Assembly (NCBI GenBank): GCA_963854835.1
Contig: OY978530.1
Location: 27,232,137-27,296,136, forward strand
Reading direction: 5' to 3'
Source: Megamerina dolium
Taxonomy: Eukaryota; Arthropoda; Insecta; Diptera; Megamerinidae
DNA length: 64,000 nucleotides
Shown one piece after another: positions 22,071-33,292 of the stretch; the first letter of the stretch is position 1; each line of letters opens with the position of its first letter. The notes below the pieces were generated by a model that made no database searches, was not told where the DNA came from, and saw nothing but the letters and a program-made list of their open reading frames with translations. Both the position numbers and the translations under genes were made by a program.

Positions 22071-23200
22071 GTATATCTTCCGCTACCTTCCTTCCAAGAA
22101 CTGCAGGGATAGAAACTGAAAAACTGCTGAAACTGTTAGTCATCCAAAATGAGGACTTTTATACAAATTTGTGGAGAATCTTTAGCAGTAAAGACCTGAA
22201 AAATGGGAAGCTGCTAACGATGAGGATGGACGATAAATCCATGGATGCAATCAAAGCTAACAACTGTGAATTACATTACAGGATTTGGTTGCATCCCAGT
22301 CCATGTTCATTAGGAGAAGAACAGAATAATAGATGAGAAAGTGGCTATACCAGATAACACTTTACTTGAGGTTGAACTGACCATGCCAAACCTGAAGTTA
22401 AGAGATGACTCTGATAGAGTCTCCTTGCCAGAGACTGATGAGGTTCTGACAGTGGTGGATGCAGTCCATCTGAGTCAGCAATAATAGTATGAACAGCACT
22501 AAGGTTGCTCAAATCGACGGCAACGCTCAGGTTTAAACTGGATATAGTGCTGGTTCAAGGACCCTGAATATTCACGGGCCAAATAAGAGGTTTGGCGAAT
22601 AAAAATACATAACCCGAGAACCTGTTCGATTCCTACTAATAACACTATGAGGAAAATTGAAAAAAAAAAAAAAATTGTTGATCCCGATCAGCATATGCTT
22701 ATTAGAAAGAGGGTGTACTCAGTTGAAGACCGATTTGCTCCTCTGGGTTACGATTTGTTGACGAAAGAGGGGGGTTTGGAGCTGTTTGTTTCGAAAACAG
22801 GAGGCTTGGGGTAGATTTGTTGTTCACGGATTCCACTATTTTTTGCGGGGAAAAGTTTTCTAAATTTTTTGTTGCGTTTTTCTTATCCGTGAATACATCC
22901 TTCAATTTATTCTAATATTAGAATTATTAAACATTGGCAATACACCGACTTTTGTTACGAGCACACTCATCGTGGTCCTTGACATAACAATAGGAAGTAC
23001 TTAGAATAGTGAGCTAGTTATAAATTGCTTTGTGTCAACTGAACCGTTCATTTCGGATCATAGAATAATAGGATTAGATATTGAGGGTTCACCGTTTGTA
23101 AAGGGAATTCTAAGGAATTCTAGGAAAATATTATAGATTGGGAAAAATACAAAACCTAGAAATCCTGAGAGCAAATTTAAACCAGGTTAAGTTGGAGGAT
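22071..23200 (+). pseudogene. LOA gag end and endonuclease, broken
   Basis: Gag-side block: NSWRIFSSKDLKNGKLL-like sequence with SMDAIKANNCELHYRI (22150-22290), similar to a domain common in LOA-type ORF1 proteins. The endonuclease starts near 22535 with FTGQIRGLANKN-like residues and its second half is seen at 22930-23110 as NIGNTPTFVTSTLIVVLDIT and STEPFISDHRIIGLDI. Between them about 250 bp of foreign-looking sequence (22660-22910) has replaced or separated the middle of the domain. Confidence 0.75.
22660..22910. other. Insert of unknown origin inside LOA endonuclease
   Basis: Begins with a run of 15 A and ends near the resumption of endonuclease coding. On the minus strand it contains an open frame of 67 codons (KKNATKNLENFSPQK...). 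The same insert is present in tandem unit 2 at 26750-27000, so it predates the duplication. The leading A run could be the tail of a small retroposed piece. I do not recognise its source. Confidence 0.55.
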
Positions 23201-23639
23201 GATTTCAGAAATGAAATAGAATTAGAAACTGTCGTAGAAGGCTCGAATAAACCATTATTGGGCTTATGAGGACAGCTGTCCAAGAAGTAGGGTCAGCTCC
23301 AAAAAGGAATAATGGTGGAACACTGACTTAAAGAAACTGAGAACTACGGTTCGGAGACTATCCGGAGGGCTAAGTTAAGAAACAGAAGTCTATAGAAACA
23401 CTCTGACACTTTACAATAATTAGATCAGAGAAACAAAGCGTGAAAGTTTTAGAAATTTCTGCAGCAGTATAGAAGAAATTGGGGAGGCATCAAGACTCTA
23501 TAAAGAATTGGCTTTGGTGACCAGCCTTATCTCTACTAACCTTAAAAAGGATGATGGAAGTTTTACTAAGGGTGAGGAAGATAAAGATCAACTTCTTTTA
23601 AATACTCACCAGGATCGTCAATCCCATTAGGAACAGATC

Positions 23640-24830
23640 AAACTGAACCTCTTAGTACAATAAATAGGATAAGCTGGAAAATTGAAAAAGAAGTATGCAC
23701 GTAGCCGACGATTCGGTGGGCGGTAAACACCGTTAAACCACCGAAATCTCCTGTTGTGGATGATATGTTTTCTACATTATTACACAAGGGCTTAGAACAT
23801 ATCTTAGGTAGACTAACTAAGATTGTCAGAAGCAGCATTGCATTGGGGTGTATACCAGAGTTTTGGAGAAGGCCAAAAGTGGTCCTTATATCGAAAGTCG
23901 CCAAGGACCCTCTTCATTCGAAATCCTTCAGGCCAATTTGCCTAACGTCTTTCATGTAGAAATTATTAAAAAAAAGCTGTAGAAAACTGCAACAGAATCA
24001 CTATTCTAGTAAACTTTCCGTTACGTGCGTGTCAGCATAAATACAGAGCAGGCCGATCTACGGAAACTGTATGGTATCAATTATCCAACGCAATTCAGGA
24101 AAGTATAAAAACAAAGGAGATATTATTTTGCGCTTTTGGCAACACTTCACATGAAGCCATCAATAATGCTCTGATTAATAGAGGTGTTAACGATACTCTA
24201 GTTTTATGGATGACCAATATGCTTTTCATTAGGCAAGTAGAAATACTAACTAGTACAGGAAGCATAATAGCACAGACCTCACGAGGATGTCCATAAGGGT
24301 TAGTCTTATCTCCGTTAATGTGGAGTATGGTCGTGGATGAACTACTTATAGAATTAGAAAACTCTGGCTTACTATTTCAGGGTTATGTATGGGAAAGTTC
24401 GAAAATACTCTATGAGAAAGAATTTTGCTAGGGCTAAAATGAACAAAAAGATGGTGTACAAAGTGCCGCTGCGTATTAATCCAGCAAAACAATTGTTCCA
24501 TTCACTAAAAAGTATAAAGTATAATTAGGAATCTAAAATCTATCAGTTTAGATGGAATAGAGATAGAACTACAGAAAGAAATAAAGTACCTGGGAGTAGA
24601 ATTAGACTAGTGTTTGCGATGGAAGACACATATAGAAAATGTGACGAAAAAGGTCACTAGAATATTTATGAATTGCAAATCCATTGCAGGGCAAAGGTGT
24701 GGTTTTATACCAAAGATGCTGAAATGGATCTACACAGTAATCGTTAGATCCATGATAGCTTACGGAGCTGTCGTTTGGGAGAACTGCATAAAACTTCAAA
24801 TTGTTATCACTACATTTGGCAGGATCTAAA
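23640..24830 (+). pseudogene. LOA reverse transcriptase, broken
   Basis: Blocks in order: PPKSPVVDDMFSTLLHKGL (23740-23795), IALGCIPEFWRRPKVVLISK and SFRPICLTSF (23840-23955), a diverged motif A region (24110-24200), and after the polymerase the thumb-side block RWKTHIENVTKKVTRIFMNC with IYTVIVRSMIAYGAVVW (24610-24780). The catalytic YADD motif is not readable in any frame. The gene is heavily degraded. Confidence 0.8.
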
Positions 24831-25129
24831 GACTATGATGTGTATGTATAACAGTAGCCATGTGCACATGCGCTATAGCATCATTTTAAGTTCTCTTGGA
24901 ACTTACACCTCTTCACATTTACATTCAATGAAGAGGGCTATACTAAGAATGATTGCTGTCAATAGCGGCCCAGATAATTGAATGAATTGTAAGAAGTATG
25001 ATATTCCAGTAAAACAGCATCCTCAAGTCGTAATTCAGAGGGACTCAATGTTTTCAATTTTGGTAAAAGATTCAAAACTGAACTCAGTAATAAAACCAAA
25101 TAGAAAAGTATATTCAGAACATATATGAT

Positions 25130-26110
25130 ACACCACAACATGGTTACATGGTTCACGGACGGTTCCTTAACTGAAGAAGGGGCCGAAGCAGGAGTGGATG
25201 GCCGGAAGTTAAAATACTCGGAGTCTTTAGGAAATAATACTACTATCTTTGAAACTGAGGTACACGCGAATGAGAGGTGTGCCTAATTCAACATCATACG
25301 TGAATACCGGAATTATATACCAATCACATCCGCTCTCAGTTTAAAGGAGATTCTAATGACTTTTAGACTCTAGACAGAAAATCGAACTTTAAGAAATACA
25401 TAACTCAAACAACATTCGAGCTGAAATTGAGGTCAATGATCAGCTTTTATTGAAATGAGTCATAAAAAATTTTCGGTTCGGTATTATTAGGTAGACCCAC
25501 CTTTCATAATTTTGAGTTTTCATCACAAAAAATGTGTGACGACCAACACATGGTCCATCCTCTACAATGTCTCTCAACGAGCCATTTGCTTTCTGAGCGA
25601 GAGTCGGGCTGTCATCCGTAACTCGTCTCTTGAAATCCTAGACCGCAATTGACTGCCGCAAATTTCTGAACGACATGCCAAAATAACATACTTTTGTGCT
25701 GAATTTCCGAACACAGCGGTGTAGAGGGCAACTGCGGTACCAAACATTGAAAACAAATTATTACTAATCTCAATTGCCACATGCAAATTTAAATTGGAGG
25801 AAACTACTTCCAAACCCACTCAAAGAAGATATACAGAATCAAGCATCTGCAGAATGGCAAAACTGCTGTCGTCCTTACTCAATACTCCCATGAACTGGCT
25901 AGTCTAAAAAAAAAGCATTTTAACCATTGTAGGAGTGGTCACTCGGCGCTGCCTTATAGGCCCTCACTCTGCTAAGATCGGTTCGTGCGACCTCATGCAT
26001 GACTACTGTTGAAGCTGCTGGGATGAGGAAGAGCTTGAAATGGTCACACATCTGCTATGCACTTATCCCTCATTATTAATGTGGTGTTATTTTATAAATA
26101 TTATTCTTTT
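25130..26110 (+). pseudogene. LOA RNase H and C-terminal Cys/His motif, broken
   Basis: RNase H start at about 25141: WFTDGSLTEEGAEAGV followed by TTIFETEVHA, i.e. the conserved Asp and Glu positions. The far C-terminal block around 25910-26070 reads GHSALPYR...SCWDEEELEMVTHLLCTYPSLL, like the zinc-type motif after RNase H in LOA-related elements. RNase H would remove the RNA template strand. Confidence 0.75.
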
Positions 26111-26136
26111 ATTGTTTAACAAATTTGCTGGTTGGG

Positions 26137-27595
26137 TATATCTTCCGCTACCTTCCTTCCAAGAACAGCAGGGATAGAAACTGAAAAACTGCTGAAACTG
26201 TTAGTCATCCAAAATGAGGACTTTTATACAAATTCGTGGAGAATCTTTAGCAGTAAAGACCTGAAAAATGGGAAGCTGCTAACGATAAGGATGGACGATA
26301 AATCCATGGATGCAATCAAAGCTAACAACTGTGAATTACATTACAGGATTTGATTGCATCCCAGTCCATGTTCATTAGGAGAAGAACAGAATAATAGATG
26401 AGAAAGTGGCTATACCAGATAACACTTTACTTGAGGTTGAACTGACCATGCCAAACCTGAAGTTAAGAGATGACTCTGATAGAGTCTCCTTGCCAGAGAC
26501 TGATGAGGTTCTGACAGTGGTGGATGCAGTCCATCTGAGTCAGCAATAATAGTATGAACAGCACTAAGGTTGCTCAAATCGACGGCAACGCTCAGGTTTA
26601 AACTGGATATAGTGCTGGTTCAAGGACCCTGAATATTCACGGGCCAAATAAGAGGTTTGGCGAATAAAAATACACCGTAAATACCAGATATACCGTTTGA
26701 TAACCCGAGAACCTGTTCGATTCCTACTAATAACACTATGAGGAAAATTGAAAAAAAAAAAAAATTGTTGATCCCGATCAGCATATGCTTATTAGAAAGA
26801 GGGTGTACTCAGTTGAAGACCGATTTGCTCCTCTGGGTTACGATTTGTTGACGAAAGAGGGGGGTTTGGAGCTGTTTGTTTCGAAAACAGGAGGCTTGGG
26901 GTAGATTTGTTGTTCACGGATTCCACTATTTTTTGCGGGGAAAAGTTTTCTAAATTTTTTGTTGCGTTTTTCTTATCCGTGAATACATCCTTCAATTTAT
27001 TCTAATATTAGAATTATTAAACATTGGCAATACACCGACTTTTGTTACGAGCACACTCATCGTGGTCCTTGACATAACAATAGGAAGTACTTAGAATAGT
27101 GAGCTAGTTATAAATTGCTTTGTGTCAACTGAATGGCAAAACTGCTGTCGTCCTTACTCAATACTCCCATGAACTGGCTAGTCTAAAAAAAAAAGCATTT
27201 TAACCATTGTAGGAGTGGTCACTCGGCGCTGCCTTATAGGCCCTCACTCTGCTAAGATCGGTTTGTGCGACCTCATGCATGACTACTGTTGATGCTGCTG
27301 GGATGAGGAAGAGCTTGAAATGGTCACACATCTGCTATGCACTTATCCCTCATTATTAATGTGGTGTTATTTTATAAATATTATTCTTTTATTGTTTAAC
27401 AAATTTGCTGGTTGGAAACCTGGTCACACTTTTTGATATTGTAAAAAGCAACCATTCTGAAATTCTTAAATAACATAAATTGGTTCAAAATGAAACGAAA
27501 TAGGAATATCCCCGTGGTATCACAACGGATCTTACTGTCCTCAGTGCATTCTCTAATATTAGGGACGGCCAAAATAACCTAACCTAACCTAAAGC
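26137..27595 (+). mobile_element. LOA-like LINE, tandem unit 2, internally deleted
   Basis: Repeats the gag/endonuclease part of unit 1 (26137-27133 matches 22071-23043) and then jumps to the C-terminal part (27131-27415 matches 25852-26136). The 2.8 kb carrying the reverse transcriptase is missing, with a 3-bp overlap (gaa) at the joint. It has 26 bp near 26675 that unit 1 lacks. It continues past the end of unit 1 into the probable 3' end, finishing aacctaacctaacct near 27592. Confidence 0.85.
27574..27592 (+). repeat. (AACCT)n tail at LOA 3' end
   Basis: Three AACCT pentamers directly after GGACGGCCAAAAT. It marks the likely 3' terminus of the LOA element. The unit equals the complement of the ancestral insect telomere repeat, but three units at the end of a LINE is not evidence of a telomere. 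Confidence 0.7.
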
Positions 27596-28027
27596 CTGAA
27601 ATAAGAAAAATTTGCAACTACCAAAAACATTATATTTTGCGATTTTATTTACATATGATATATCTTAAAAAATAGTACAGAAAATGTAACGTAAATGGAT
27701 TAATGATTATGAATCTGTAGTGTTAGTGTTATTCGTGGTCTGGTGGTTTTCTGGCAAGGTAATATGTCTAACTGCCTTAACTGGGTGGGATTTGCGCAAT
27801 CCTTGTTGACGTCATGTAGTTTTTCTGTGCGCTATGTGAAGTCACCTTCATTTTTCAATAGGGGGTCTTCCACGTGGCAACCACCGGGTAACGTCTCATG
27901 GCACCTGCTGGGAGGCGGCCAACGCACAACCTCTCACCCTCTTGCGTTGGGCTTGGAACCCATCATATAAAAACAATGAAAAATCAAATCGTGGACTACC
28001 CATTTTGTTGAAATGAAATAAAGACCA

Positions 28028-29308
28028 TGTTTTACGGATATGCACCTGGAACGTCCAGTCCCTCTTTAGGGAAAGTACCTATATCCAGCTGGTTAATGTC
28101 CTCGATAAATATAGAAATGCGATGGATAGGACAAGCACAGGGACAGCATTCTATAATACCTACCACAGTTGCGATGAGGAGAAGCACAAATTCGCAGCAC
28201 TTTTTTCGTTGTTCACACTTGTGAACGTACGACTGGCAAGAAGTTTTTGACCGCTGGCCCCACCACGATATGTATATCTTGCTTGGCGACGATATTGCCC
28301 AGGTAGGTAAATAAGGTGCCTTTGGCCCAAGTATCGGAAAATTCAGACTCCACCAGATCACTTCCGATAACAGAATGAGGCTGATCAACTTCGCCGCATA
28401 ACGAAACATGGTGTTTTATAGTACCAAATTTTAGCATCTCGACATCCACAAAGCGACATGGATGTCTCTAGATCAACGTACAAGAAACCAAATTGATCAT
28501 GTGGTGATTGACGGAAGGCATGCTTCCAGTGTGATGGACGTGAAATCGATCCGTGGTGCCAACATCGTCACGGATCACTACCTTGTTGCAGCTAAGATGC
28601 GAACACTTTTATGTGTCGCAAAGAACAAATGAAATCCCACACAGACAAAGCTTGACCTTAAAGGGCTGCAATCACCAGAAACAGCAGATGCTTTTAACAC
28701 TCGATTATCGGATCTTCTTATGCAGATGATGATACATGCGCACAGTGGACATATATATACCACTCCATGACTACTGTGGCCGAAGAGGTAATCGGTTTCT
28801 ACCGACTTCTGAAGAAAATCTCTGCGTGCAGGTGCTACGCGAATTGGTAGAGAAGGGTGCGGAGAAACATATTTTCAGGCGCTAAAAGAGAGAGCTAGAA
28901 AGACGTTAGTACAAGAAGAGAGAAATGTGACAGGAATGAAACTCGAAATAATTCTTTGAGTAGGTCAAGCTCCTGAGTGGCGGTTTAAATCCCGGAGCTT
29001 CTTCCTGTTGTGACAACAAGTGGAATCTGGTTACAGATGTCCAGAGTGTACTGAGCTTATGGAGGGAACACTTCTTCATGAACAATTCTGCCAGATATCT
29101 CCCGAACTCCCTAATCACGGATGATGATTCAGATCTCCCACCATCTGACCAACAAAATTGCAGGTGCTAAGGGCCTCCCTGCCGAGTTGTTTAAGACCAC
29201 AGGCGACGAACTGATCACCAGCTCATTCGCGGAATATAGTGGAATGAAAACATGCCCGATGATTGGAGGCTCAGTGTTCTCTGTCCCTTACATAAGAATG
29301 GAGGAAAC
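28028..29308 (+). pseudogene. RTE endonuclease and linker of copy C, broken
   Basis: Starts at the ICTWNVQSLFRES-like block (28030-28100), and includes SDNRMRLINFAA (28365), QRTRNQIDHVVIDGRHASS (28465) and the SIRGANIVTDHYLVAAK block (28545; SDH changed to TDH). The linker EMCDRNET-like region is at 28910, followed by AGAKGLPAELFKTTGDE at 29160. Stops and frame changes occur throughout. Confidence 0.82.
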
Positions 29309-30214
29309 AAGTGCAGAATAGCCCACTTAAAGGAAAAAAAAAGAAAAATTTCTTAGTATAGGGTAAATGTTTGTGAATATAAAAACCCAAAAATTGTTTG
29401 CCGCTAAAGCCCGTATAAGACGTTTCTCAAGCTCAAGGTCAAATTTTGCGATCGAAACTACTCAATAAATTCACTTTTTTCATAAGATGTGTATTAAAAG
29501 AAATATCTTTTTAATACTTTCTCACTGATGTATAATATTTATAAGAAATTCTGAATATTCTAAAAGTAATGATAAAAAAAATTGAATATATTTTTTTATC
29601 ATTACTAAAATTTGTTCAATATGGATGTCTTTCTTCAAATACAGTTTCGCGACCATTAGTATTTTCGTATAAAAGTTTTTCTTAATAGCCGCCTTCGCCG
29701 GGGGACAAAAAAAAATATTCCTTATAGGACCGACGTCGAGTCGCGACTATCACTCTTTTACAATATTTATATTTATCAATATAATTCTCGTTTGTCTCAC
29801 TACTTTTTCCATATACACTTAATTGCAGTAGACAAAATATGAAGATAAAAAAATATTAAAACCTAAAAAATTTTAAAACAAATATTTAATACACTATTGG
29901 AAAGGTAATTGCATGGCCTTTAATTTGGTGCTAAATTTTCGATAGGTTAATAAGGTTTATTTTCGAAAAAAATCTATTTTTGAACAAATTTTTTTTAGAA
30001 ATTTCTATTTTTGATAATAACGTTTAAATGTAGACAAAAGATATAACTTTTTAAAGATATATTCTTTTTATATCAAATTGTAAGGAAAAATAGCGAATTT
30101 GTTGAATAATTGGCGTTGGCAACAAAAAATTGGTGGATTTTTATATTCATAAAAATGGGGTATACGAAGACATATTTTTTTATATTTTTCCTTTAAGTAG
30201 ACTATTCTGCACTT
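29309..30214. mobile_element. Unclassified TIR element inside RTE copy C
   Basis: Termini are inverted: AAGTGCAGAATAGCCCACTT at the left and the complement of AAGTGCAGAATAGTCTACTT at the right, with similarity continuing for about 100 bp inward (shared words aaaggaaaaa, gaatataaaaa, ttgttgcc/ttgccgc). 906 bp, AT-rich, no coding capacity. Its insertion splits the RTE reverse transcriptase between the HKKGD and ANYRG blocks. Flanks are only loosely similar, so the target duplication is undetermined. Non-autonomous DNA transposon most likely. Confidence 0.75.
29565..29606. repeat. Internal 16-bp-arm hairpin
   Basis: agtaatgataaaaaaa at 29565-29580 and its exact reverse complement at 29591-29606, separated by 10 nt, within the TIR element. 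Confidence 0.9.
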
Positions 30215-30998
30215 ATGCCGAAAGGAGACCCCACACTTTGCGCCAATTACCATGGCATAAGTATTCTTAGAATCGCGAACAAGGTTCTATCGAGTGTACT
30301 GTGTGAAAAATTTAAGACTATCCACTAGGTCGACGCATACCATCTACTTGTTGATTATAAAGCCTCTTTTGACAGTCCGGTAATGAGTTACTTTTACACA
30401 ACAACAACGCTTTTGAAGTAGTAAGGGACTTTGTCAATTTTGAACCAGCATTAACACCAGTAATGACATCAGCCTGTAGATATTGCGGAGGATTAATCTT
30501 GCTAACTGGTGCTACTTTGGAATAAGTAAGCAATTGAGAAATCGAGCCCTCTTCGAGAAACGAAAACCACAGTCTACAAAACCCTCATCGCGTCTGTTTT
30601 TGCATATGGTGCCGAAGCTTGGACAATTTTCACTTCAGATGAGAGAATTCTGCATAAGTCCTACGAAAGATCTTGCACAAGACCTATTTGCGTTGGGGGC
30701 GAGTATCGCATAAGGTACATCCATGCGTTGTATGAGCTGTATGCCGACACCGACATTAAAATTCATCGGCTGCGCTGACTGACACGCTCGGCTAAAAAGG
30801 TGATATATTTGGAACCCGCTGGTGGATGACGGAGAAGAGGGAGACCTATCCTCCGGTGGAAAGACCAAGTACTGAAGGACCTGTCAGCCCTTGGAATTTC
30901 TAACTGGCACCAGCTAGCGAAGAAAGCAGTTGGATGGTGCAGCATACATGCCTAAATCTATTTTCGGCCACATAAGTAAGTAAGTAAGGGTTATTCGT

Positions 30999-32224
30999 CA
31001 ATAAATGAAAGTGTTGCATTCATACATAGATATGAAAATAGTCATATTTTGGTGAATAATTTACAATTTAATTCTTGATTTACATTGCGTGTGAAATTCC
31101 AATGTTACTCAAAAGAAATAAAATTCAACGATATTTTCAGGGCAAAACTGCTTGCAAAACATATGTTGTTTCTTTACAATTTTGATTTAGTCGGGTTCTA
31201 AAGTATAAAAAAAGTGTATATTGTACTAAAATAATTTTAAATGACTGTGAGAAATTCTGCAAGCAAGAAAATATGTGCTGGAGTGCAAGAACAGATAGTT
31301 GAACAACTGACAGGTTAAACTTAGTTTAACCCAGCTAGATTGGGCGTTTAAACTACGTTGAAATTTGACTGAAAAACTGCAAATCGAGTTTAAACTTAGT
31401 TTAAACGACAAATAAAGTTAAACTCGCACTGAAAAACTGACCCTTAAAGCGTCAGTTACTTGAGTCATAAACTTAGCAACCAAATCTATATAGGTTTTTG
31501 TTATGTTCTATTAATTTTAATCGGTTAGTCGGGTACACTTCTTTCGCGTATAGCAGTTCGTGTCAGCTGACATATCAAGCTAAATTACGTCTCGAGTAGC
31601 TAACGCTTAAGATATTTAATTCAGTAATATAATAGCAAAGCAACGAAATTCTTTCTTTTCATATTTTGACAGTTGTCTAAATACAAAACAACTGAAAGAA
31701 ATTTCGTATGCGGTACATTGCAGGTGTATTTTAAAGTTAAAATATATATAGACTTTTAATTGTATATTGTATGAAATGGCAGAATATAAAAGGAGAATTA
31801 ATTTTGCTTCGAGTGAAATTAATTTGTTAGTAAGTTTAGTTTTGTTTACTTTGAGAAATTACGAGGATAGGTTTTAAAAAACGATTTTTATGCCATATCA
31901 GCTTCATCAATAGAAATTTTAAATGATCGTGTAAAAGACTTTCTTGTTTTTGTACTTTCTAACATTGTTATTATTTCAATTGAATTCTAATTTGGATTAT
32001 CTGTTTATTGTTGCCCTGACGATCAATATTCACTAACACGGGTGCAACAATAGCGTAATATAGGTTATACTCATACAGGTGAAGTTTAGACGATGTTGAA
32101 TTTTCAAAATTTTTGATCAGTTGAAAACGCTGGACAAGTGTTTTGATTTTTTTCCCAAAAACCCCGAATACTTTGAAACTATTCAGGATCTCACAAATTG
32201 TGTACAATTGCCGTACAACTTAAT
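30999..32224. other. Spacer with short palindromes
   Basis: No coding similarity. Around 31313-31440 there are two related 19-mers (ggttaaacttagtttaacc at 31313-31331 and gtttaaacttagtttaaac at 31388-31406) and two copies of actgaaaaactg, the look of a small decayed inverted-repeat element. Elsewhere AT-rich and featureless. Confidence 0.5.
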
Positions 32225-32800
32225 TAGGTCCGCTTTTTTTGCGGTTTTCAAACGCTTATTTTAATGACAGTACTAATTGATACTTTATTGAAAATATTGG
32301 TCATCACTAGCCACCATTTTTACCATCTTTGTGGTAATTTTCGGATACCAAAAAAACGGTGCGTCTTTTAATGTGATCCACGAATCGACCCAATTTTTGA
32401 CTTCTTCGAAAGAACGGAAGTGCTGCTCAGATAAGCTATGTGCCATCGAACACTTAGTAGTCGGAAGGAGCAATGTTTGGACTGCGGGTGAGATAGAACT
32501 ACCCATTTCAACGCTTCCAAATATATGTTGACCAGTTGAACAACACGTGGTCGAGTGTTGTCATGTTGCAAAACTTTGTCGTGTCTATGCTGCTATTGCA
32601 GCATCAGTTGAAGTCGGTTGCGATCCCCTGTGATTGTTTCATTAGGTTGCTGCAGCTCAAACCTTCGAACCATGAATATTGAGTTTTGCAGTTGATGTTG
32701 ATGGGTAACCGGGTTTAACGCATGATTTTTTGCGCTTGGGATTCTCGTAATGTACCTACTTTTAACAGTTACAATACGATGCAAAAAACTCTTCTTTTTT
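32225..32800 (-). pseudogene. Mariner (mauritiana-like) transposase, C-terminal half
   Basis: Minus-strand remnant of a second, different mariner. Blocks: PNETITGDRNRLQLM (about 32610-32655), HDNTRPRVVQLVNIYLEALKW (32500-32565; the HDNARPH block containing the second catalytic Asp), a damaged SPDIAPSDYHLF region, MAHSLSEQHFRSFEEVKNWVDSW (32380-32450) and the end VASDDQYFQ at 32285. Frames shift between blocks and the N-terminal half is missing. Confidence 0.85.
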
Positions 32801-33009
32801 TGCTGCTAGAGAGAGCAGCAGTTGGCATGTGAAAAATCAATGCACTTCAGCTGAACTTTTTTTCCAATACGAAAAGAAAATTAAAACTTTTAGTAAATGC
32901 TCTTTATTTAACACAAATTCCGACATTTTCGATGAAATAAAAAATAATGATGTTTAAAACTCAATATAATACAAACTAAATATGGTTGACAAATATCACA
33001 GTTTTCCAA
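32801..33009. other. AT-rich spacer
   Basis: Nothing recognised. Confidence 0.5.
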
Positions 33010-33292
33010 CCAAAGAATATTGTACTGAAGAATATGCACGAGGCAACACACATGAATTTCAGGCATGACTAAAAATTAGACCCCTCAATCGTGCAGCGAG
33101 AGCTAAAAATTTCGACTTAAAAACCGACATTTTTTGTGTAGTGATCTGGCATTTGGTTGAGTTACCTACTCATTTGAGAATATTATATTTCTTTATGCAA
33201 AAGTTGATATTTCTTTATGTGGAAAATGCTACGTTGAATTTTTATATGAAAAATAAATGAAAATATATTTGAATGATTTTGAATATTTGCAA
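33010..33292. repeat. Dispersed repeat, arm 1 of an inverted pair
   Basis: About 283 bp that recurs in the opposite orientation at 41498-41777 with few differences. Shared landmarks include caaagaatattg, gcacgaggcaacaca, gacccctcaatcgtgcagcg and gatatttctttatgtgg. No coding frame. It belongs to a moderately young non-coding repeat family. Confidence 0.88.

Larger units (their letters stand above)
21840..26136 (+). mobile_element. LOA-like LINE, tandem unit 1
   Basis: Plus-strand element with a gag-like end, endonuclease, reverse transcriptase and RNase H, the domain set expected of LOA-type LINEs. The supported part begins at 22071; 21840-22070 is probably its upstream sequence. The unit ends at 26136, where the start of unit 2 (gtatatcttccgctacc) follows directly. 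The units are nearly identical where they overlap. Every frame is broken. Confidence 0.8.
27737..30989 (+). mobile_element. RTE LINE copy C, both ends present
   Basis: Has a 5' leader starting GGTCTGGTGGTTTTC, the leader also seen in reverse at 2757, and ends in (taag)n after GGCCACATAAGT. Exact 9-bp flanks gttattcgt occur at 27728-27736 and 30990-30998. Inside: leader to 28025, endonuclease 28028-28640, linker 28640-29130, RT fragments 29130-29308 and 30215-30450, C-terminal part 30450-30955. A 0.9-kb TIR element is inserted at 29309-30214, and several deletions have shortened the RT, including the catalytic block. Confidence 0.9.

Noticed and set aside
27574..27592. Telomeric repeat block
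   Set aside because: Three AACCT units exactly at a LINE 3' end; too short and explained by the element.
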